Positions 1 to 9,146 are shown, numbered from the stretch's first letter. The stretch: DNA of 64,000 nt from Caulobacter segnis (GCF_019931575.1 NZ_CP082923.1:2232001-2296000); one strand, 5' to 3'. A program made the numbers and translations. The notes: a model not told the origin generated them from the sequence alone.

Positions 1-1
1 G

Positions 2-916
2 GCGCCGGCCAAGGCCGACGTGCACATGGAGGACGTCCACCGCGCCGGCGGGGTCATGGCCATCCTGGGCGAGCTGGAGCGCGGCGGCTTGATCGACGCC
101 ACCCAGCCGACCGTCCACGCCACGACCATGGCCGAGGCGCTCGCCCGCTGGGACATCGGCCGCACCAACAGCGCCACCGCCCATGAGTTCTTCCGCGCCG
201 CGCCGGGCGGCAAGCCGACCCAGATCGCCTTCAGCCAGGCGGCCCGCTGGGAGAGCCTGGACCTGGATCGCGAGAAGGGCGTCATCCGCTCGGTCGAGCA
301 TCCCTTCTCACAGGACGGCGGCCTGGCCGTGCTGTTCGGCAACCTGGCGCCCGAAGGCTGCATCGTGAAAACCGCCGGGGTCGACGACTCGATCCTGACC
401 TTCAAGGGCGCGGCGCGCGTGTTCGAGAGCCAGGAGACCGCCGTCAGCGGCATCCTCGGCGGCCAGGTCAAGGCCGGCGAGGTCGTGGTCATCCGCTACG
501 AAGGTCCCAAGGGCGGTCCGGGCATGCAGGAGATGCTGTACCCGACCACCTATCTGAAATCGAAGGGCCTGGGCGCGGCCTGCGCCCTGATCACCGACGG
601 CCGATTCTCGGGCGGCACCTCGGGGCTGTCGATCGGCCACGTCTCGCCGGAAGCGGGCGAGGGCGGATTGATCGCCCTGGTCGAGACCGGCGACTCCATC
701 CTGATCGACATCCCCAACCGGGGCATCACACTTGAGGCCTCGGACGAGGTCCTGGCCCAGCGCCGCGCCGCCCAGTTGGCGCGCGACAAGGACGCCTGGA
801 AGCCCGCCGATCGCAAGCGCGAGGTCAGCCCGGCTCTGCGCGCCTACGCCGCCATGACCACCAACGCCGCCCGCGGCGCGGTGCGTGACGTGTCCCAGGT
901 CGAACGTTCGAACTGA
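2..916 (+). CDS. ilvD: Dihydroxy-acid dehydratase, C-terminal part (truncated by window edge)
   Basis: This is the C-terminal half (304 residues visible) of the Fe-S dehydratase that turns 2,3-dihydroxy-3-methylbutyrate or -valerate into the 2-oxo acid, the third common step of valine, leucine and isoleucine synthesis. The open frame runs into the left edge with no start. The IlvD-type signatures are clear: [14 protein letters not shown] near the start, then [26 protein letters not shown] and [19 protein letters not shown], followed by the terminal RRAAQL block. A strong hairpin follows the stop, so the gene probably ends its transcript. It is a housekeeping gene, distinct from the sugar-acid dehydratase of the same superfamily at 32488. 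Confidence 0.95.
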   Translation, partial: APAKADVHMEDVHRAGGVMAILGELERGGLIDATQPTVHATTMAEALARWDIGRTNSATAHEFFRAAPGGKPTQIAFSQAARWESLDLDREKGVIRSVEHPFSQDGGLAVLFGNLAPEGCIVKTAGVDDSILTFKGAARVFESQETAVSGILGGQVKAGEVVVIRYEGPKGGPGMQEMLYPTTYLKSKGLGAACALITDGRFSGGTSGLSIGHVSPEAGEGGLIALVETGDSILIDIPNRGITLEASDEVLAQRRAAQLARDKDAWKPADRKREVSPALRAYAAMTTNAARGAVRDVSQVERSN

Positions 917-923
917 TCGGGCG

Positions 924-951
924 GGCCCCGGCGGCGCGTGTCGCCGGGGCC
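924..951 (+). terminator. Rho-independent-type hairpin after ilvD
   Basis: A perfect 10-bp stem (GGCCCCGGCG paired with CGCCGGGGCC) with an 8-nt loop starts 7 bases after the ilvD stop. The T run after it is short, as is common in high-GC Caulobacter-like genomes. Confidence 0.7.
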
Positions 952-1131
952 TTGCGCGGCAACGGATTCGCGTCTTCCGGCACGGCGAAAAGTTCTGGAG
1001 ACGCGCCCGGAAAATCTGCGCCGGAGCCGACGGGCGATCGACGTCGCGCGACCCTAGATGAGGGGCGAGGGCGGCCGGGATGGAGGCCAGGATCCGACCG
1101 TTGGATCAGCCCTTCAGTCCCGGAGGGTTTC

Positions 1132-2376
1132 ATGTCTTTCTCGCCAGCCGAAGATGCCGTGGATGCGGTCCATCCAGAGGCGGAACGTCCCGCCGTGTGG
1201 GCGGCGGTCGGCGCCCTGACCTTGGGTGTCTTCGCCCTGGTGACCTCTGAATTCCTGCCCGCCAGCGTCCTGACGCCCCTGGCGCGAGACCTGGGCGTCA
1301 GCGTCGGCGCGGCCGGCCAGGCGGTGACCGCCACCGCCGTGGTCGGAGCCTTCGCCGCCCCGCTGGTCCCGGTCCTGACCGGACGTCTGGACCGCCGCCT
1401 GGTCATGTGGGGCCTGATGGCGCTGCTGAGCCTGTCCAATCTGCTGACGATCTTCGCCGCCAATCTGCCGACTCTGTTGGTCGCCCGCGTGCTGCTGGGC
1501 GCCAGCCTGGGTGGGTTCTGGTCGATGGCCGCCGCCCTGGCCATTCGGCTGGTGCCGCCTTCCGGCATTCCCAGGGCGATGTCGCTGATCTTTACCGGCG
1601 TGTCGGTGGCCACCGTCTCGGCCGCGCCGATCGGCGCCTATGTCAGCGACACCCTGGGCTGGCGCGCGGCGTTCGTGATCGCCGGCGTGGTCGGCGCGGC
1701 GGCCCTGCTGACGCAGCTCCTAACCCTTCCGCGCCTGGCCCCGACCTCGGTTCCGCGCCTGGCGGGTCTGGTCGAGGTCGGGCGCCGGCCCGCCGTGGCG
1801 ACGGCGTTGCTGGGCGTGCTGCTGGTCATCTCCGGCCACTTCGCCGGCTTCACCTATGTGCGCCCGGTGCTGGAGCAGATCGCCCATCTGGACGTGAAGG
1901 CCATTTCGCTGACCCTGCTGGCGTTCGGCGTGGCGGGTTTCTTCGGCAATCTGGCCGGCGCGGCCCTGGTTGGACGCGATCCGCGCCTGTCGGTTCTGAG
2001 CGGCGCGGCGCTGATCGCGGTGGCGGCCTTGGCCATCGTGCTGCTGGGGCGGTTCGGGCTGATCACAGCCGCCGCTCTGACCTTGTGGGGTTTCGCCTTC
2101 GCCATGCTGCCGGTCGGGTTCCAGTCCTGGGCGACCTCGGCGGCCCCAGATCAGGCCGAGCTGGCCGGCGGCCTGCTGACCTCGACCTTCCAGGTCGCCA
2201 TCGCCGCAGGCGCGGTGCTGGGCGGCGTGCTGGTGGACCGGATGGGGCCGCTGAGCGCGCCGGCCTATGCGGCGGTGGCGGCCGTCGCGGCCGCTGGTCT
2301 GGTGCTCACGCTGCGCCGTCGAGCGGCGCGTGCGACGCCGGCGGCCCCGAAGGTCGCTTGCGAGGCCTGCTCCTGA
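1132..2376 (+). CDS. MFS transporter, DHA1/AraJ-like
   Basis: Predicted 414-residue inner-membrane proton-coupled exporter of the major facilitator superfamily. About 12 hydrophobic segments are visible, with the conserved loop after TM2 (LTGRLDRRLVMWGLM) and a second-half repeat. It resembles the AraJ/PbuE-type DHA1 group, which exports drugs, arabinose-like sugars or purines; the substrate cannot be read from sequence. The frame is open from 952, but I place the start at the ATG at 1132 because CGGAGGG lies just upstream and the residues before it look like random high-GC translation. It is monocistronic and ends 3 bases before the convergent flavin reductase stop. Confidence 0.8.
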   Translation: MSFSPAEDAVDAVHPEAERPAVWAAVGALTLGVFALVTSEFLPASVLTPLARDLGVSVGAAGQAVTATAVVGAFAAPLVPVLTGRLDRRLVMWGLMALLSLSNLLTIFAANLPTLLVARVLLGASLGGFWSMAAALAIRLVPPSGIPRAMSLIFTGVSVATVSAAPIGAYVSDTLGWRAAFVIAGVVGAAALLTQLLTLPRLAPTSVPRLAGLVEVGRRPAVATALLGVLLVISGHFAGFTYVRPVLEQIAHLDVKAISLTLLAFGVAGFFGNLAGAALVGRDPRLSVLSGAALIAVAALAIVLLGRFGLITAAALTLWGFAFAMLPVGFQSWATSAAPDQAELAGGLLTSTFQVAIAAGAVLGGVLVDRMGPLSAPAYAAVAAVAAAGLVLTLRRRAARATPAAPKVACEACS

Positions 2377-2379
2377 GGC

Positions 2380-2889
2380 TCAGCCCAGGCTGGAAAGCGC
2401 CCGGTTCCAGGCCACTAGCGCCGGACCGGGCGCGAACGCCACCTCATCGGCCGTGACGATGAAGATCGTGTGGGTGGCGGCGTCGACGACCTGCTCGACG
2501 GCGCAGACGGCGCTGGCCAGCCCGCCCCGATAGATCGGCGCGCTCGGTTCGCGACGCCAGCGCTCGGGCGTGAAGCGTTCGGCCGCCCGGCGGCTGCTGG
2601 CGAACCGCAGCGCCTCGTCCTGGTCGGCCGAACCCAGAAGGGCGACGCCCAAATGCGGGCGGGTCAGCAGCGCGTCGTGACAGCCGGCTTGCTTGCGCAC
2701 GCAGAACAGGAACCGGGGCGGCTCGACCGACAGGCCCGTGATCGAACTGACCAGCAGGCCGCGCGGGGTATCGCCGTCCCAGCAGGAAACGATGGCGACG
2801 CCGCTCGCCAGGTGCGCCAGCACCTCCTTGAAATCGACGGGAGATGTCGAGATCGATGGCGAGGGCGGAGCGGCGTCGTAGGGAGCCAT
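2380..2889 (-). CDS. Flavin reductase-like protein (FMN-binding split barrel)
   Basis: 169-residue protein of the flavin reductase-like domain family, which uses NAD(P)H to make free FMNH2 for two-component monooxygenases. The visible core runs from FKEVLAHLASGVAIVSCWDG through GLLVSSITGLSVEPPRFLFCVRK (shared flavin-binding pattern) to the HTIFIVTADEV and PALVAWN strands. It is the last gene of the minus-strand operon, only 4 bases after the luciferase-like monooxygenase, so it is the likely flavin partner of that enzyme. The start is taken at MAPYDAAPP; the frame is open 12 codons further upstream, but that would overlap the previous gene. Confidence 0.82.
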   Translation of the reverse strand: MAPYDAAPPSPSISTSPVDFKEVLAHLASGVAIVSCWDGDTPRGLLVSSITGLSVEPPRFLFCVRKQAGCHDALLTRPHLGVALLGSADQDEALRFASSRRAAERFTPERWRREPSAPIYRGGLASAVCAVEQVVDAATHTIFIVTADEVAFAPGPALVAWNRALSSLG

Positions 2890-2893
2890 CAGC

Positions 2894-3988
2894 TCAGCTC
2901 GCGGCCTTGGCCAGGCGCAGGTCACGCTCGGCGACCCGCGGACGGACCAGCGGGATCAGGTCGCGGCCATAGGCGATCGCGTCCTCCACCGGGTCGAAGC
3001 CCCGGATCAGGAAGGTCGAGACGCCCAGGTCATAGTAGTCCAGCAGGCTCTCGGCGACCTGTTCGGGCGTGCCCACCAGGCCCGTCGAGTTGCCCTGGGC
3101 GCCGGTGACGGCGGCGACGCCGGTCCACAGACGCTTGTCCAGGCGCGAGCCCTGGGCGGCGGCGTCCAGCAGACGCTGCGAGCCGGCGTTGGGCGGTCGG
3201 TGGCCGGTGGTGGCCAGGCCCGCGGCTTCACGCAGGGCCTTGGCGCGGGCGACGATATCGTCGGCGCGCTTCCAGGCGGCCTCCTCGGTGTCGGCGATCA
3301 CGGGGCGCAGCGACAGCGAGAACCGCACTTGGCGGCCGTGTTTGGCGGCGGCCGCGCGGACGCGGGCGATGGTCTCGCGCACCTGGGCCTGGGTCTCGCC
3401 CCACAGGGCATAGATGTCCGCGTGCTTGCCGGCCACCGGGATGGCCGCGTCGGACGAGCCGCCGAAATAGATCGGGATGTGGGGCGCCTGCAGCGGCTTC
3501 ACCGCGCCGAAGCCCTGGTCGACCTTGTAGTACTTGCCCGCGTAGTCGAACGGCTTGTCGCCGGTCCATTCGGCGCGGACGATGTCCAGGTACTCGCTGG
3601 TGCGGGCGTAGCGCTCGTCCTTGGTCAGGTGGTCGCCGTCCTTGGCCAGTTCCTCGTCCGAGCCGCCGGTGATGATGTGCACCGCGACGCGGCCGCCGGT
3701 GAAGTGGTCCAGCGTCGCCAGCTGGCGCGCGGCCAGCGTCGGCTGGGTGAAGCCGGGACGGTGGGCGATCATGAAGTTCAGTTTCTTGGTCACCGAGGCG
3801 GCGTGAGCCACGACCAGTTGGCTTTCCGGGCCGGTCGAGTGGAAGGCCACGAGGGCGCGGTCGAAGCCGCCTTCCTCGTGCACGCGGGCGGTCTTCTCGA
3901 CGTACGAGACGTCGATGGCCGGGCCGGTCGGCGGATGGATCTCGGACGCGTGCTGCGTGCCGATGAAACCGATGAATTCGACGCTCAT
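2894..3988 (-). CDS. Luciferase-like FMN-dependent monooxygenase (SsuD-type)
   Basis: 364-residue class C flavin monooxygenase with a bacterial luciferase TIM barrel. The SsuD/LadA-like layout is visible: FIGFIGTQHASEIHP at the N terminus, FMIAHRPGFTQPTLAARQLATLDHFTGGR, HIITGGSDEELAKDGD, and IYFGGSSDAAI near residue 200. Family members use reduced FMN and oxygen to desulfonate alkanesulfonates or oxidise sulfones. The adjacent flavin reductase, the upstream rhodanese and thiol dioxygenase and the nearby ssu-like transporter favour an organosulfur substrate. The exact substrate (sulfonate, sulfone or other) is inference. Confidence 0.85.
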   Translation of the reverse strand: MSVEFIGFIGTQHASEIHPPTGPAIDVSYVEKTARVHEEGGFDRALVAFHSTGPESQLVVAHAASVTKKLNFMIAHRPGFTQPTLAARQLATLDHFTGGRVAVHIITGGSDEELAKDGDHLTKDERYARTSEYLDIVRAEWTGDKPFDYAGKYYKVDQGFGAVKPLQAPHIPIYFGGSSDAAIPVAGKHADIYALWGETQAQVRETIARVRAAAAKHGRQVRFSLSLRPVIADTEEAAWKRADDIVARAKALREAAGLATTGHRPPNAGSQRLLDAAAQGSRLDKRLWTGVAAVTGAQGNSTGLVGTPEQVAESLLDYYDLGVSTFLIRGFDPVEDAIAYGRDLIPLVRPRVAERDLRLAKAAS

Positions 3989-4094
3989 GGCGGGCTCCAG
4001 TCTTGTCGGGTTGATCCTAGGGGACGGCCTCGCCCGGCGATGAGCGAGGAGTTCTCAAGCGATTTATGCTGACGGCTCATCAGGCCGTGGCGCT

Positions 4095-4733
4095 TCACGC
4101 GGTGACGGGCGCGGCCTCCTTGCGAAGAGCGCGGACGACGGAGGGGCGGGCGAAGGCGCGGGCGGCCTTGGCGCTCCAGGCGGGATATTTTCCAGTGTCG
4201 ATCTGGCGGCGCTCGGCCCAGCGCCAGATCACCAGGGCGTAGGCGTCGACGGCGCTGAAGCCGTCGCCCAGCAGCCAGGGGCCGGGGCCCTGGGCCAGGC
4301 GCTCGATGTCGGTCAGGGTGCGGGCGAAGCGCGCCTCGCCGGGCGTGGCCAGGGCCGCCTTGATCGCCTCGTCATCGGCGTAGCGCTCAGGGCGGGCGAT
4401 CTGGGCGAAGGCGACGTGCACGGTGCTGGCGAACCAGCTCATCACCTCGTAGGCCTTGGCCAGCTTAAGCGGATCGGCCAGCGGCAGGAGCTCGCTGTGC
4501 GGATAGCGGTGGGCCAGGTAGGTGAGGATGGCCAGGACCTCGGTCACCGGCTGACCGTCGACCACCAGGGTCGGCACCCGGCCGCGCGGATTGACCTTGA
4601 GGTACTCGGGCTTGCGCTGGTCGCCGGCCGCTAGGTCCAGTCGGTTGGCGCCGTACGGGAGGTCGATCTCCTCCAGCGCCACCAGAGGGGCGAGGGATGA
4701 AGAACCGGGGGCGAAATAGAGCTGGAGAGTCAT
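4095..4733 (-). CDS. Glutathione S-transferase family protein
   Basis: 212-residue cytosolic GST. The N-terminal thioredoxin-fold domain shows LYFAPGSSSLAPLVALEEI (beta-class-like glutathione site) and the cis-proline segment NPRGRVPTLVVDGQPVTEVLAI. The C-terminal helical domain carries the GDGFSAVDAYALVIWRW motif. The placement between rhodanese and monooxygenase genes suggests glutathione conjugation or thiol exchange on an organosulfur intermediate, which is inference. The 106 bases that separate it from the downstream monooxygenase are the largest gap within this operon and could hold an internal promoter, but I see no convincing one. Confidence 0.9.
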   Translation of the reverse strand: MTLQLYFAPGSSSLAPLVALEEIDLPYGANRLDLAAGDQRKPEYLKVNPRGRVPTLVVDGQPVTEVLAILTYLAHRYPHSELLPLADPLKLAKAYEVMSWFASTVHVAFAQIARPERYADDEAIKAALATPGEARFARTLTDIERLAQGPGPWLLGDGFSAVDAYALVIWRWAERRQIDTGKYPAWSAKAARAFARPSVVRALRKEAAPVTA

Positions 4734-4742
4734 CGCCTGGCC

Positions 4743-6335
4743 TCAGATCACGTAGAAGCCGTGCGTGCCGTCGCGGGCCAGCTGATCGACCAGGCCGAAC
4801 TCCCAGTCTAGATAGGCCTGCATCGCCTCGGCGGCGTTGTCCGTGCCCTCGTAGGGGCGCTTGTAGACGTCCGTCGGGGCGTTGGCGGCGCGGGTCAGGC
4901 CGGCCTCGACCGCGCGGCCGGCGGCGATCCAGCCCTCCGTGCCGCCGGCTAGCACCCGGATCGGACGATCGGTCACTTCCTCCAGCTCCGCCGCCGCCAG
5001 GGCGGCCAGCGCACCGTCGGGCGAGGTCAGGACGATGGCCTTGTCCTTAGGAAGCTGCTTCAGCGCCTCGGGCAGCTGGGCGCGGATGGCGAACCAGGCG
5101 CCCGGCACGTGGGCCTTGCGGTGGCGCGGGCTGGGGGCGAGGTCGACCACCACGACGGCCTCGTCGGCGATCGCCTGGGCCAGGTCGCGCGGCGACAGGG
5201 TCTCGACGCCGGGCAGGGCCGGGAGCCGCGCGGTCCAGGCGCCGGTCTCGAGCGCGGTATCGAAGCCCCCACTTGGTGCGAAAGGCTCCAGCACGAACAC
5301 CTCCCAACCCAACTGGGCCAGCCACGAGGCGGTCATGTCGGCGCGCGGACCCAGGTCGTCGGCCAGGACGATGCGGCCGCCGCGCACGGGGGCGAAGACG
5401 TCGGTCTCCTGCACGAGCTGCCCGCCGGGCGCGGAGCGGAAGCCGGGCAGATGGCCGGCGGCGTACTCCTCGGGCGTGCGGACGTCGAAGCGGTAGAGGG
5501 TGCGGTCCTGGTCCTTGGCCAGGTCGGCCAGGCCCTGGGTGTCCAGGCGGCGGACGCCGGCGCGATAGGCGACGTCGCGGGCGCGGGCGCGGGCCTCCTC
5601 CAGCGTCTGCTCGCGCACCTCCGGGAACTTGCGCGACTGGCCGTGCTCCAGCGTCTGCTGAGCCAGGGTCCAGCCGATGGTGCCATTGCGCAGCGCGAAG
5701 ACCGGGTTGGGCAGGCCGGCGTTCACCAGCGACTGGGCGCCGATCAGGCTGCGGGTTCGGCCGGCGCAGTTGACGATGATGGTGGTCGCGGGATCGGGCG
5801 CCAGCTCGCGGGCCCGCAGGACGAGTTCGGCGCCCGGCGTGCTGATGCCGCCGGGGATGCTCATCACCGCATATTCCTCGAACCGGCGGGCGTCGAGGAT
5901 CACCTGGTCGGCCTTGGCGTCGATGCGCGCCTGGACCTCCTGGGCGGGCAGAGACGGGGTGTGCCGCCGCGCCTCGACCAGTTCGCCGAACGCCTTGCTG
6001 TAGGAATTGACGTCCTGGAACAGCTCGTAGCCAGTCGCGCGCCAGCCGCCGAGACCACCCTCCAGCGCATGGACGTTGGTGTAGCCCAGTGTCACCAGGC
6101 GTTCGCCGGCGGGCGCGACCAGGCCCTCGCCGTCGTCATAGAGGACGATCTTGGTGTCCTGGCGCGGGACGCGGTCCAGGATCTCGACCTCTAGCCGGGA
6201 GAGCGGCAACTGGGAGGCGAACAGGGGGTGCGCTTTGGCAAATGGGTCTTCCTCGCGCAGGTCCAGCAGGGCGATCTCGCGCCGGGCGATCAGGTCGCGG
6301 CGGACCTCTTGTGGGGTGACGACGGACAAGGTCAT
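4743..6335 (-). CDS. Four-domain rhodanese-like sulfurtransferase
   Basis: 530-residue protein made of four rhodanese-homology units, beginning near residues 3, 130, 265 and 385 (LLDLREEDP, VILDARRFEEY, RFDVRTPEEY, VVDLAPSPRH). Only the second unit has the active-loop cysteine, Cys190 in VNCAGRTRS; the matching loops of units 1, 3 and 4 read YDDGEGL, ADDLGPRAD and TSPDGA. Cys190 is the only cysteine I find in the protein. Tandem rhodaneses move sulfane sulfur to thiol or cyanide acceptors. The start overlaps the dioxygenase stop by ATGA, so the two are translationally coupled and probably act on the same sulfur compound. Confidence 0.88.
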   Translation of the reverse strand: MTLSVVTPQEVRRDLIARREIALLDLREEDPFAKAHPLFASQLPLSRLEVEILDRVPRQDTKIVLYDDGEGLVAPAGERLVTLGYTNVHALEGGLGGWRATGYELFQDVNSYSKAFGELVEARRHTPSLPAQEVQARIDAKADQVILDARRFEEYAVMSIPGGISTPGAELVLRARELAPDPATTIIVNCAGRTRSLIGAQSLVNAGLPNPVFALRNGTIGWTLAQQTLEHGQSRKFPEVREQTLEEARARARDVAYRAGVRRLDTQGLADLAKDQDRTLYRFDVRTPEEYAAGHLPGFRSAPGGQLVQETDVFAPVRGGRIVLADDLGPRADMTASWLAQLGWEVFVLEPFAPSGGFDTALETGAWTARLPALPGVETLSPRDLAQAIADEAVVVVDLAPSPRHRKAHVPGAWFAIRAQLPEALKQLPKDKAIVLTSPDGALAALAAAELEEVTDRPIRVLAGGTEGWIAAGRAVEAGLTRAANAPTDVYKRPYEGTDNAAEAMQAYLDWEFGLVDQLARDGTHGFYVI

Positions 6336-6943
6336 TCGGCGGCTCCATAGGCCAGGGCGCTGGCGCGATCGAACAGGAGGGGCGGTGGGACGTCGGCGTA
6401 GCCGGAGATGAAGGTCTTGGCCTTGCCCTCGGCGTCGTAGGTCGAGCGCTTCACCGTCCCGATGTCGGCGCCGTAGACGTGGATGCTGATCGAGGTGCGG
6501 TCGTCGAAGGCGTTGGTGACGCGGTGGATGTCGCCGACCGTTGGCGAGACCGCCTCGATCTGGCCGGGCTCCAGGCGATGGGCCACGCCGACCGCCGCCA
6601 GGGTTTCGCCGCGCCGTTCATAGGCTTGCGACAGCTCGGCCCCGCGCAGCACGCCCACCAGGCCCCACACGGTGTGATCGTGCACGGGCGTGGACTGGCC
6701 CGGACCCCAGACGAAGCTGACCACCGAGAACCGGCCGGCCGGGTCTCGGTGCAGCAGGTACTGCTGGTAGCGGATCGGATCCGGCTGGCTCTGCGCCTCG
6801 GGCAGCCAGTCGTCATTGGTAACCAGTTCGGCCAGCAGGACGCCGCCCTCCCGCAAGATCACGGCCTCGTCGCTGGTCTGGTCCAGCAGGTGGGAGAGGT
6901 CAGCGACGAAGTCGGAGAGACGGTGAGGGCGATGCTGGCTCAT
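6332..6943 (-). CDS. Cysteine dioxygenase-family thiol dioxygenase (cupin)
   Basis: 203-residue cupin of the cysteine dioxygenase type I family, which oxidises a small thiol to its sulfinate with non-haem iron. The iron ligands are visible as His88 and His90 in PVHDHTVWG and His140 in GDIHRVTN. The preceding YQQYLLHRDP block and RFSVVSFVWGPGQSTP are typical of bacterial members, which include 3-mercaptopropionate and cysteine dioxygenases. The substrate cannot be decided here. It starts 4 bases after the TonB receptor stop and overlaps the rhodanese start, so thiol oxidation seems coupled to uptake through that receptor. Confidence 0.85.
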   Translation of the reverse strand: MSQHRPHRLSDFVADLSHLLDQTSDEAVILREGGVLLAELVTNDDWLPEAQSQPDPIRYQQYLLHRDPAGRFSVVSFVWGPGQSTPVHDHTVWGLVGVLRGAELSQAYERRGETLAAVGVAHRLEPGQIEAVSPTVGDIHRVTNAFDDRTSISIHVYGADIGTVKRSTYDAEGKAKTFISGYADVPPPLLFDRASALAYGAAE

Positions 6944-6947
6944 GGGG

Positions 6948-9131
6948 TCACAGCGCGTATTTGAGGGTGACGAGGACGGTCCGGGGATCGGGGTAGTTCA
7001 GCAGGTAGATCGCGGTGGACGGCGTGTAGGTGGAGCTGACCGGCTTCTGGGAATTGAGGATGTTGCGGACCGACAGGCTGACGGCCCAGCGCGGGTCGGG
7101 TGTCGTCCAGGTCGCGACCCCGTTCAGGAAGCCTTGCGAGGGGATGTTGTTCTGACCGCCGGCGGAGGGGGTCGCGCTGGTGACGATCCCGCTCTGCCAT
7201 TGGGCGTTCAGGCCCAGGCGCAGCGCGCCCGGGATGTCGACCGGGAGATCGTAGGTCACGCCGCCGGCCAGGCTCCAGCGCGGCGAGTTCAGCAACCGGT
7301 TGCCGTCAGCGTTCACGCCCGCGCCGCCGGCGCCCTTGTAGTCGTCGTAGATCGCGTACAGCCAGCCGACGTTGAACTGGGCGCTGAGCCGCTCGGTCGG
7401 CCGCGCCTCGGTCTCCAGTTCGACGCCGTAGGTATGGGCCTTGCCGGCGTTGCCGCGACGACTGCCGACATAGGCCGGGTCGTAGAACGAGACCTGCAGG
7501 TTCTGGTAGTCGTTGTAGAAGGCGGCGAGATTGGCGCGCAGGCGCTGGTCCAGGAGCTGGGTCTTCAGGCCGGTCTCGTAGGTGGTGACGTCCTCCGGCG
7601 CGAAGGGCAGGATCGCCAGGTCCAGGCGCGTGGCGCGGTTGTCGAACCCGCCCGACTTGAAGCCCTTGGAGTAGCTGACGTACTGCAGGACGTCGGGCGT
7701 CCATTGGTACTGGGCCGACAGCTTGGGCGTGATCGCCGACCAGGTCTTGTCTGCGCTGCCCTTGATCGATTGGCCTGTCACCTGGCCCGCCAGGTTCAGC
7801 ACCTTGTTGTCGAAGACGAACGCCTTCTCCTCGTTGGTCCAGCGCAGGCCGCCGGTCAGGGAGAGTTGCGGGGTCGCCTTCCAGGTCGCCTCGCCGAACA
7901 CGGCGTAGGCGTCGGTGTTGGTGATGTTGTGGGCGCGGGCGAAATTGTAGTTGCCGGGCGTGACCGTCGGGTCGGTGTTCTGGGCGTTGCGGCGGCTGTA
8001 GCCGTCGCGCTGCACGAAGAACCGCTCGTGCAGATAGAACAGGCCGCTGGTGAAGGTCACGTCGCCGAAGTCGCCGTTCAGCTGGACTTCCTGGGTGACG
8101 TACTGATCGTTGTAGTGGATCAGGTTCTTCTGGATCAGCGCCGCTTCGCCGTCGTTGTCGTAGTTGACGGGGTTGAGGTTGAAGCCGCCATAGGCGGTGA
8201 TCGACTTCAGCTTCAGGCGCTCGGACAGCGCGTACTGGACGCGTAGCGAGCCGCTGATCTGGTCCAGGTCCTGGGTCGGCTCGACTTCCGAATAGGAGCG
8301 GTCCTTGCGGAACACGCCGCCGGGCTGGTTCACCGGAATATAGCTGCGGGTGTCGCTGCGGTCGCGCAGGGCGTTGACCGTCAGCAAGACATCCACGGGC
8401 TCGCTCGGCGTCCAGCGCAGCTTGGCGCGGAAGGCGTCCAGATTGATGCGGTTAACGTCATGGCCGAGCGTCGGATCGTAGGCGGTCCCGTCGCGCTTGT
8501 GGTGGATGTAGGACAGGCTGCCCGACAGCTTGTCGGCGACCAGAGGGCCCTCGATCAGGGCGCGGACGTCGACGGCGCCGTAGTTGCCCAGGCCGACTTC
8601 CGCCTTGGCGCGCAGGGCCTGGCCCGGATCGCGAGTGATGATCCGCAGGGCGCCGGCGCTGGAGTTGCGGCCGTACAGCGTGCCCTGGGGACCGCGCAGC
8701 ACCTCGATCCGTTCCAGGTCGTTGAACTCGACCATCGAGCCGATCTGGCGTGGGATGTAGACGTCGTCGACATAGACGGCCAGCACCGGCTCCTGGATCG
8801 GATCGGCCTCGCCGACGCCGCGCAGGGCATAGGTCTGGGTGGTGTGGCTGATCGTAACCCGGCTGATCGAGAGGTTCGGGATCTGGCCCGACAGGTCGCG
8901 GATGTTGTCGATCTTGCGGTCGGCCAGGACCTGCTGACCGAAGGCCGAGATGGCGATGGCGGTCTTCTGCAGGTCGGTGGCGCGACGTTCGGCGGTGACG
9001 ATCACCTGCTCGACGGCGGGCGCGGCGCCGTCGGCGTTGGCCTCGGGCGCGGTCTCGGCCGCTCGGGCCGCGCCGGTGATCGCCAAGGCCGAGCTGAAGA
9101 GCAGCAGGTCGCGCAGATATAGTCTAGGCAT
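6948..9131 (-). CDS. TonB-dependent receptor, first gene of organosulfur operon
   Basis: 727-residue outer-membrane gated porin. It has a signal peptide (LRDLLLFSSALAITGAARA), a TonB-box-like EQVIVTAERR, the plug motif LERIEVLRGPQGTLYGRNSS with GALRIITRDP, and a long beta-barrel ending in VTLVTLKYAL-like strands. The frame is open upstream to a TTG, but the ATG at 9131 is preferred because GGGGATAA lies just upstream and the signal peptide then starts correctly. It heads the operon TBDR, thiol dioxygenase, rhodanese, GST, monooxygenase, flavin reductase, so the ligand is probably a sulfur compound too scarce or large for porins. Confidence 0.9.
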   Translation of the reverse strand: MPRLYLRDLLLFSSALAITGAARAAETAPEANADGAAPAVEQVIVTAERRATDLQKTAIAISAFGQQVLADRKIDNIRDLSGQIPNLSISRVTISHTTQTYALRGVGEADPIQEPVLAVYVDDVYIPRQIGSMVEFNDLERIEVLRGPQGTLYGRNSSAGALRIITRDPGQALRAKAEVGLGNYGAVDVRALIEGPLVADKLSGSLSYIHHKRDGTAYDPTLGHDVNRINLDAFRAKLRWTPSEPVDVLLTVNALRDRSDTRSYIPVNQPGGVFRKDRSYSEVEPTQDLDQISGSLRVQYALSERLKLKSITAYGGFNLNPVNYDNDGEAALIQKNLIHYNDQYVTQEVQLNGDFGDVTFTSGLFYLHERFFVQRDGYSRRNAQNTDPTVTPGNYNFARAHNITNTDAYAVFGEATWKATPQLSLTGGLRWTNEEKAFVFDNKVLNLAGQVTGQSIKGSADKTWSAITPKLSAQYQWTPDVLQYVSYSKGFKSGGFDNRATRLDLAILPFAPEDVTTYETGLKTQLLDQRLRANLAAFYNDYQNLQVSFYDPAYVGSRRGNAGKAHTYGVELETEARPTERLSAQFNVGWLYAIYDDYKGAGGAGVNADGNRLLNSPRWSLAGGVTYDLPVDIPGALRLGLNAQWQSGIVTSATPSAGGQNNIPSQGFLNGVATWTTPDPRWAVSLSVRNILNSQKPVSSTYTPSTAIYLLNYPDPRTVLVTLKYAL

Positions 9132-9138
9132 TCTATTT

Positions 9139-9146
9139 ATCCCCGA
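9139..9146 (-). promoter_or_regulatory. GGGGATAA leader that sets the receptor start
   Basis: Reading on the minus strand, GGGGATAA precedes the ATG at 9131 by a few bases. The same GGGGATAAT context precedes the receptor start at 27490, supporting both short starts. Confidence 0.5.

Noticed and set aside
5109-6194. 361-codon plus-strand frame opposite the rhodanese gene
   Set aside because: Antisense shadow; the minus-strand product has four rhodanese units and coupled neighbours.
6942-8246. 434-codon plus-strand frame inside receptor 1
   Set aside because: Antisense shadow of the receptor barrel with no domain pattern.
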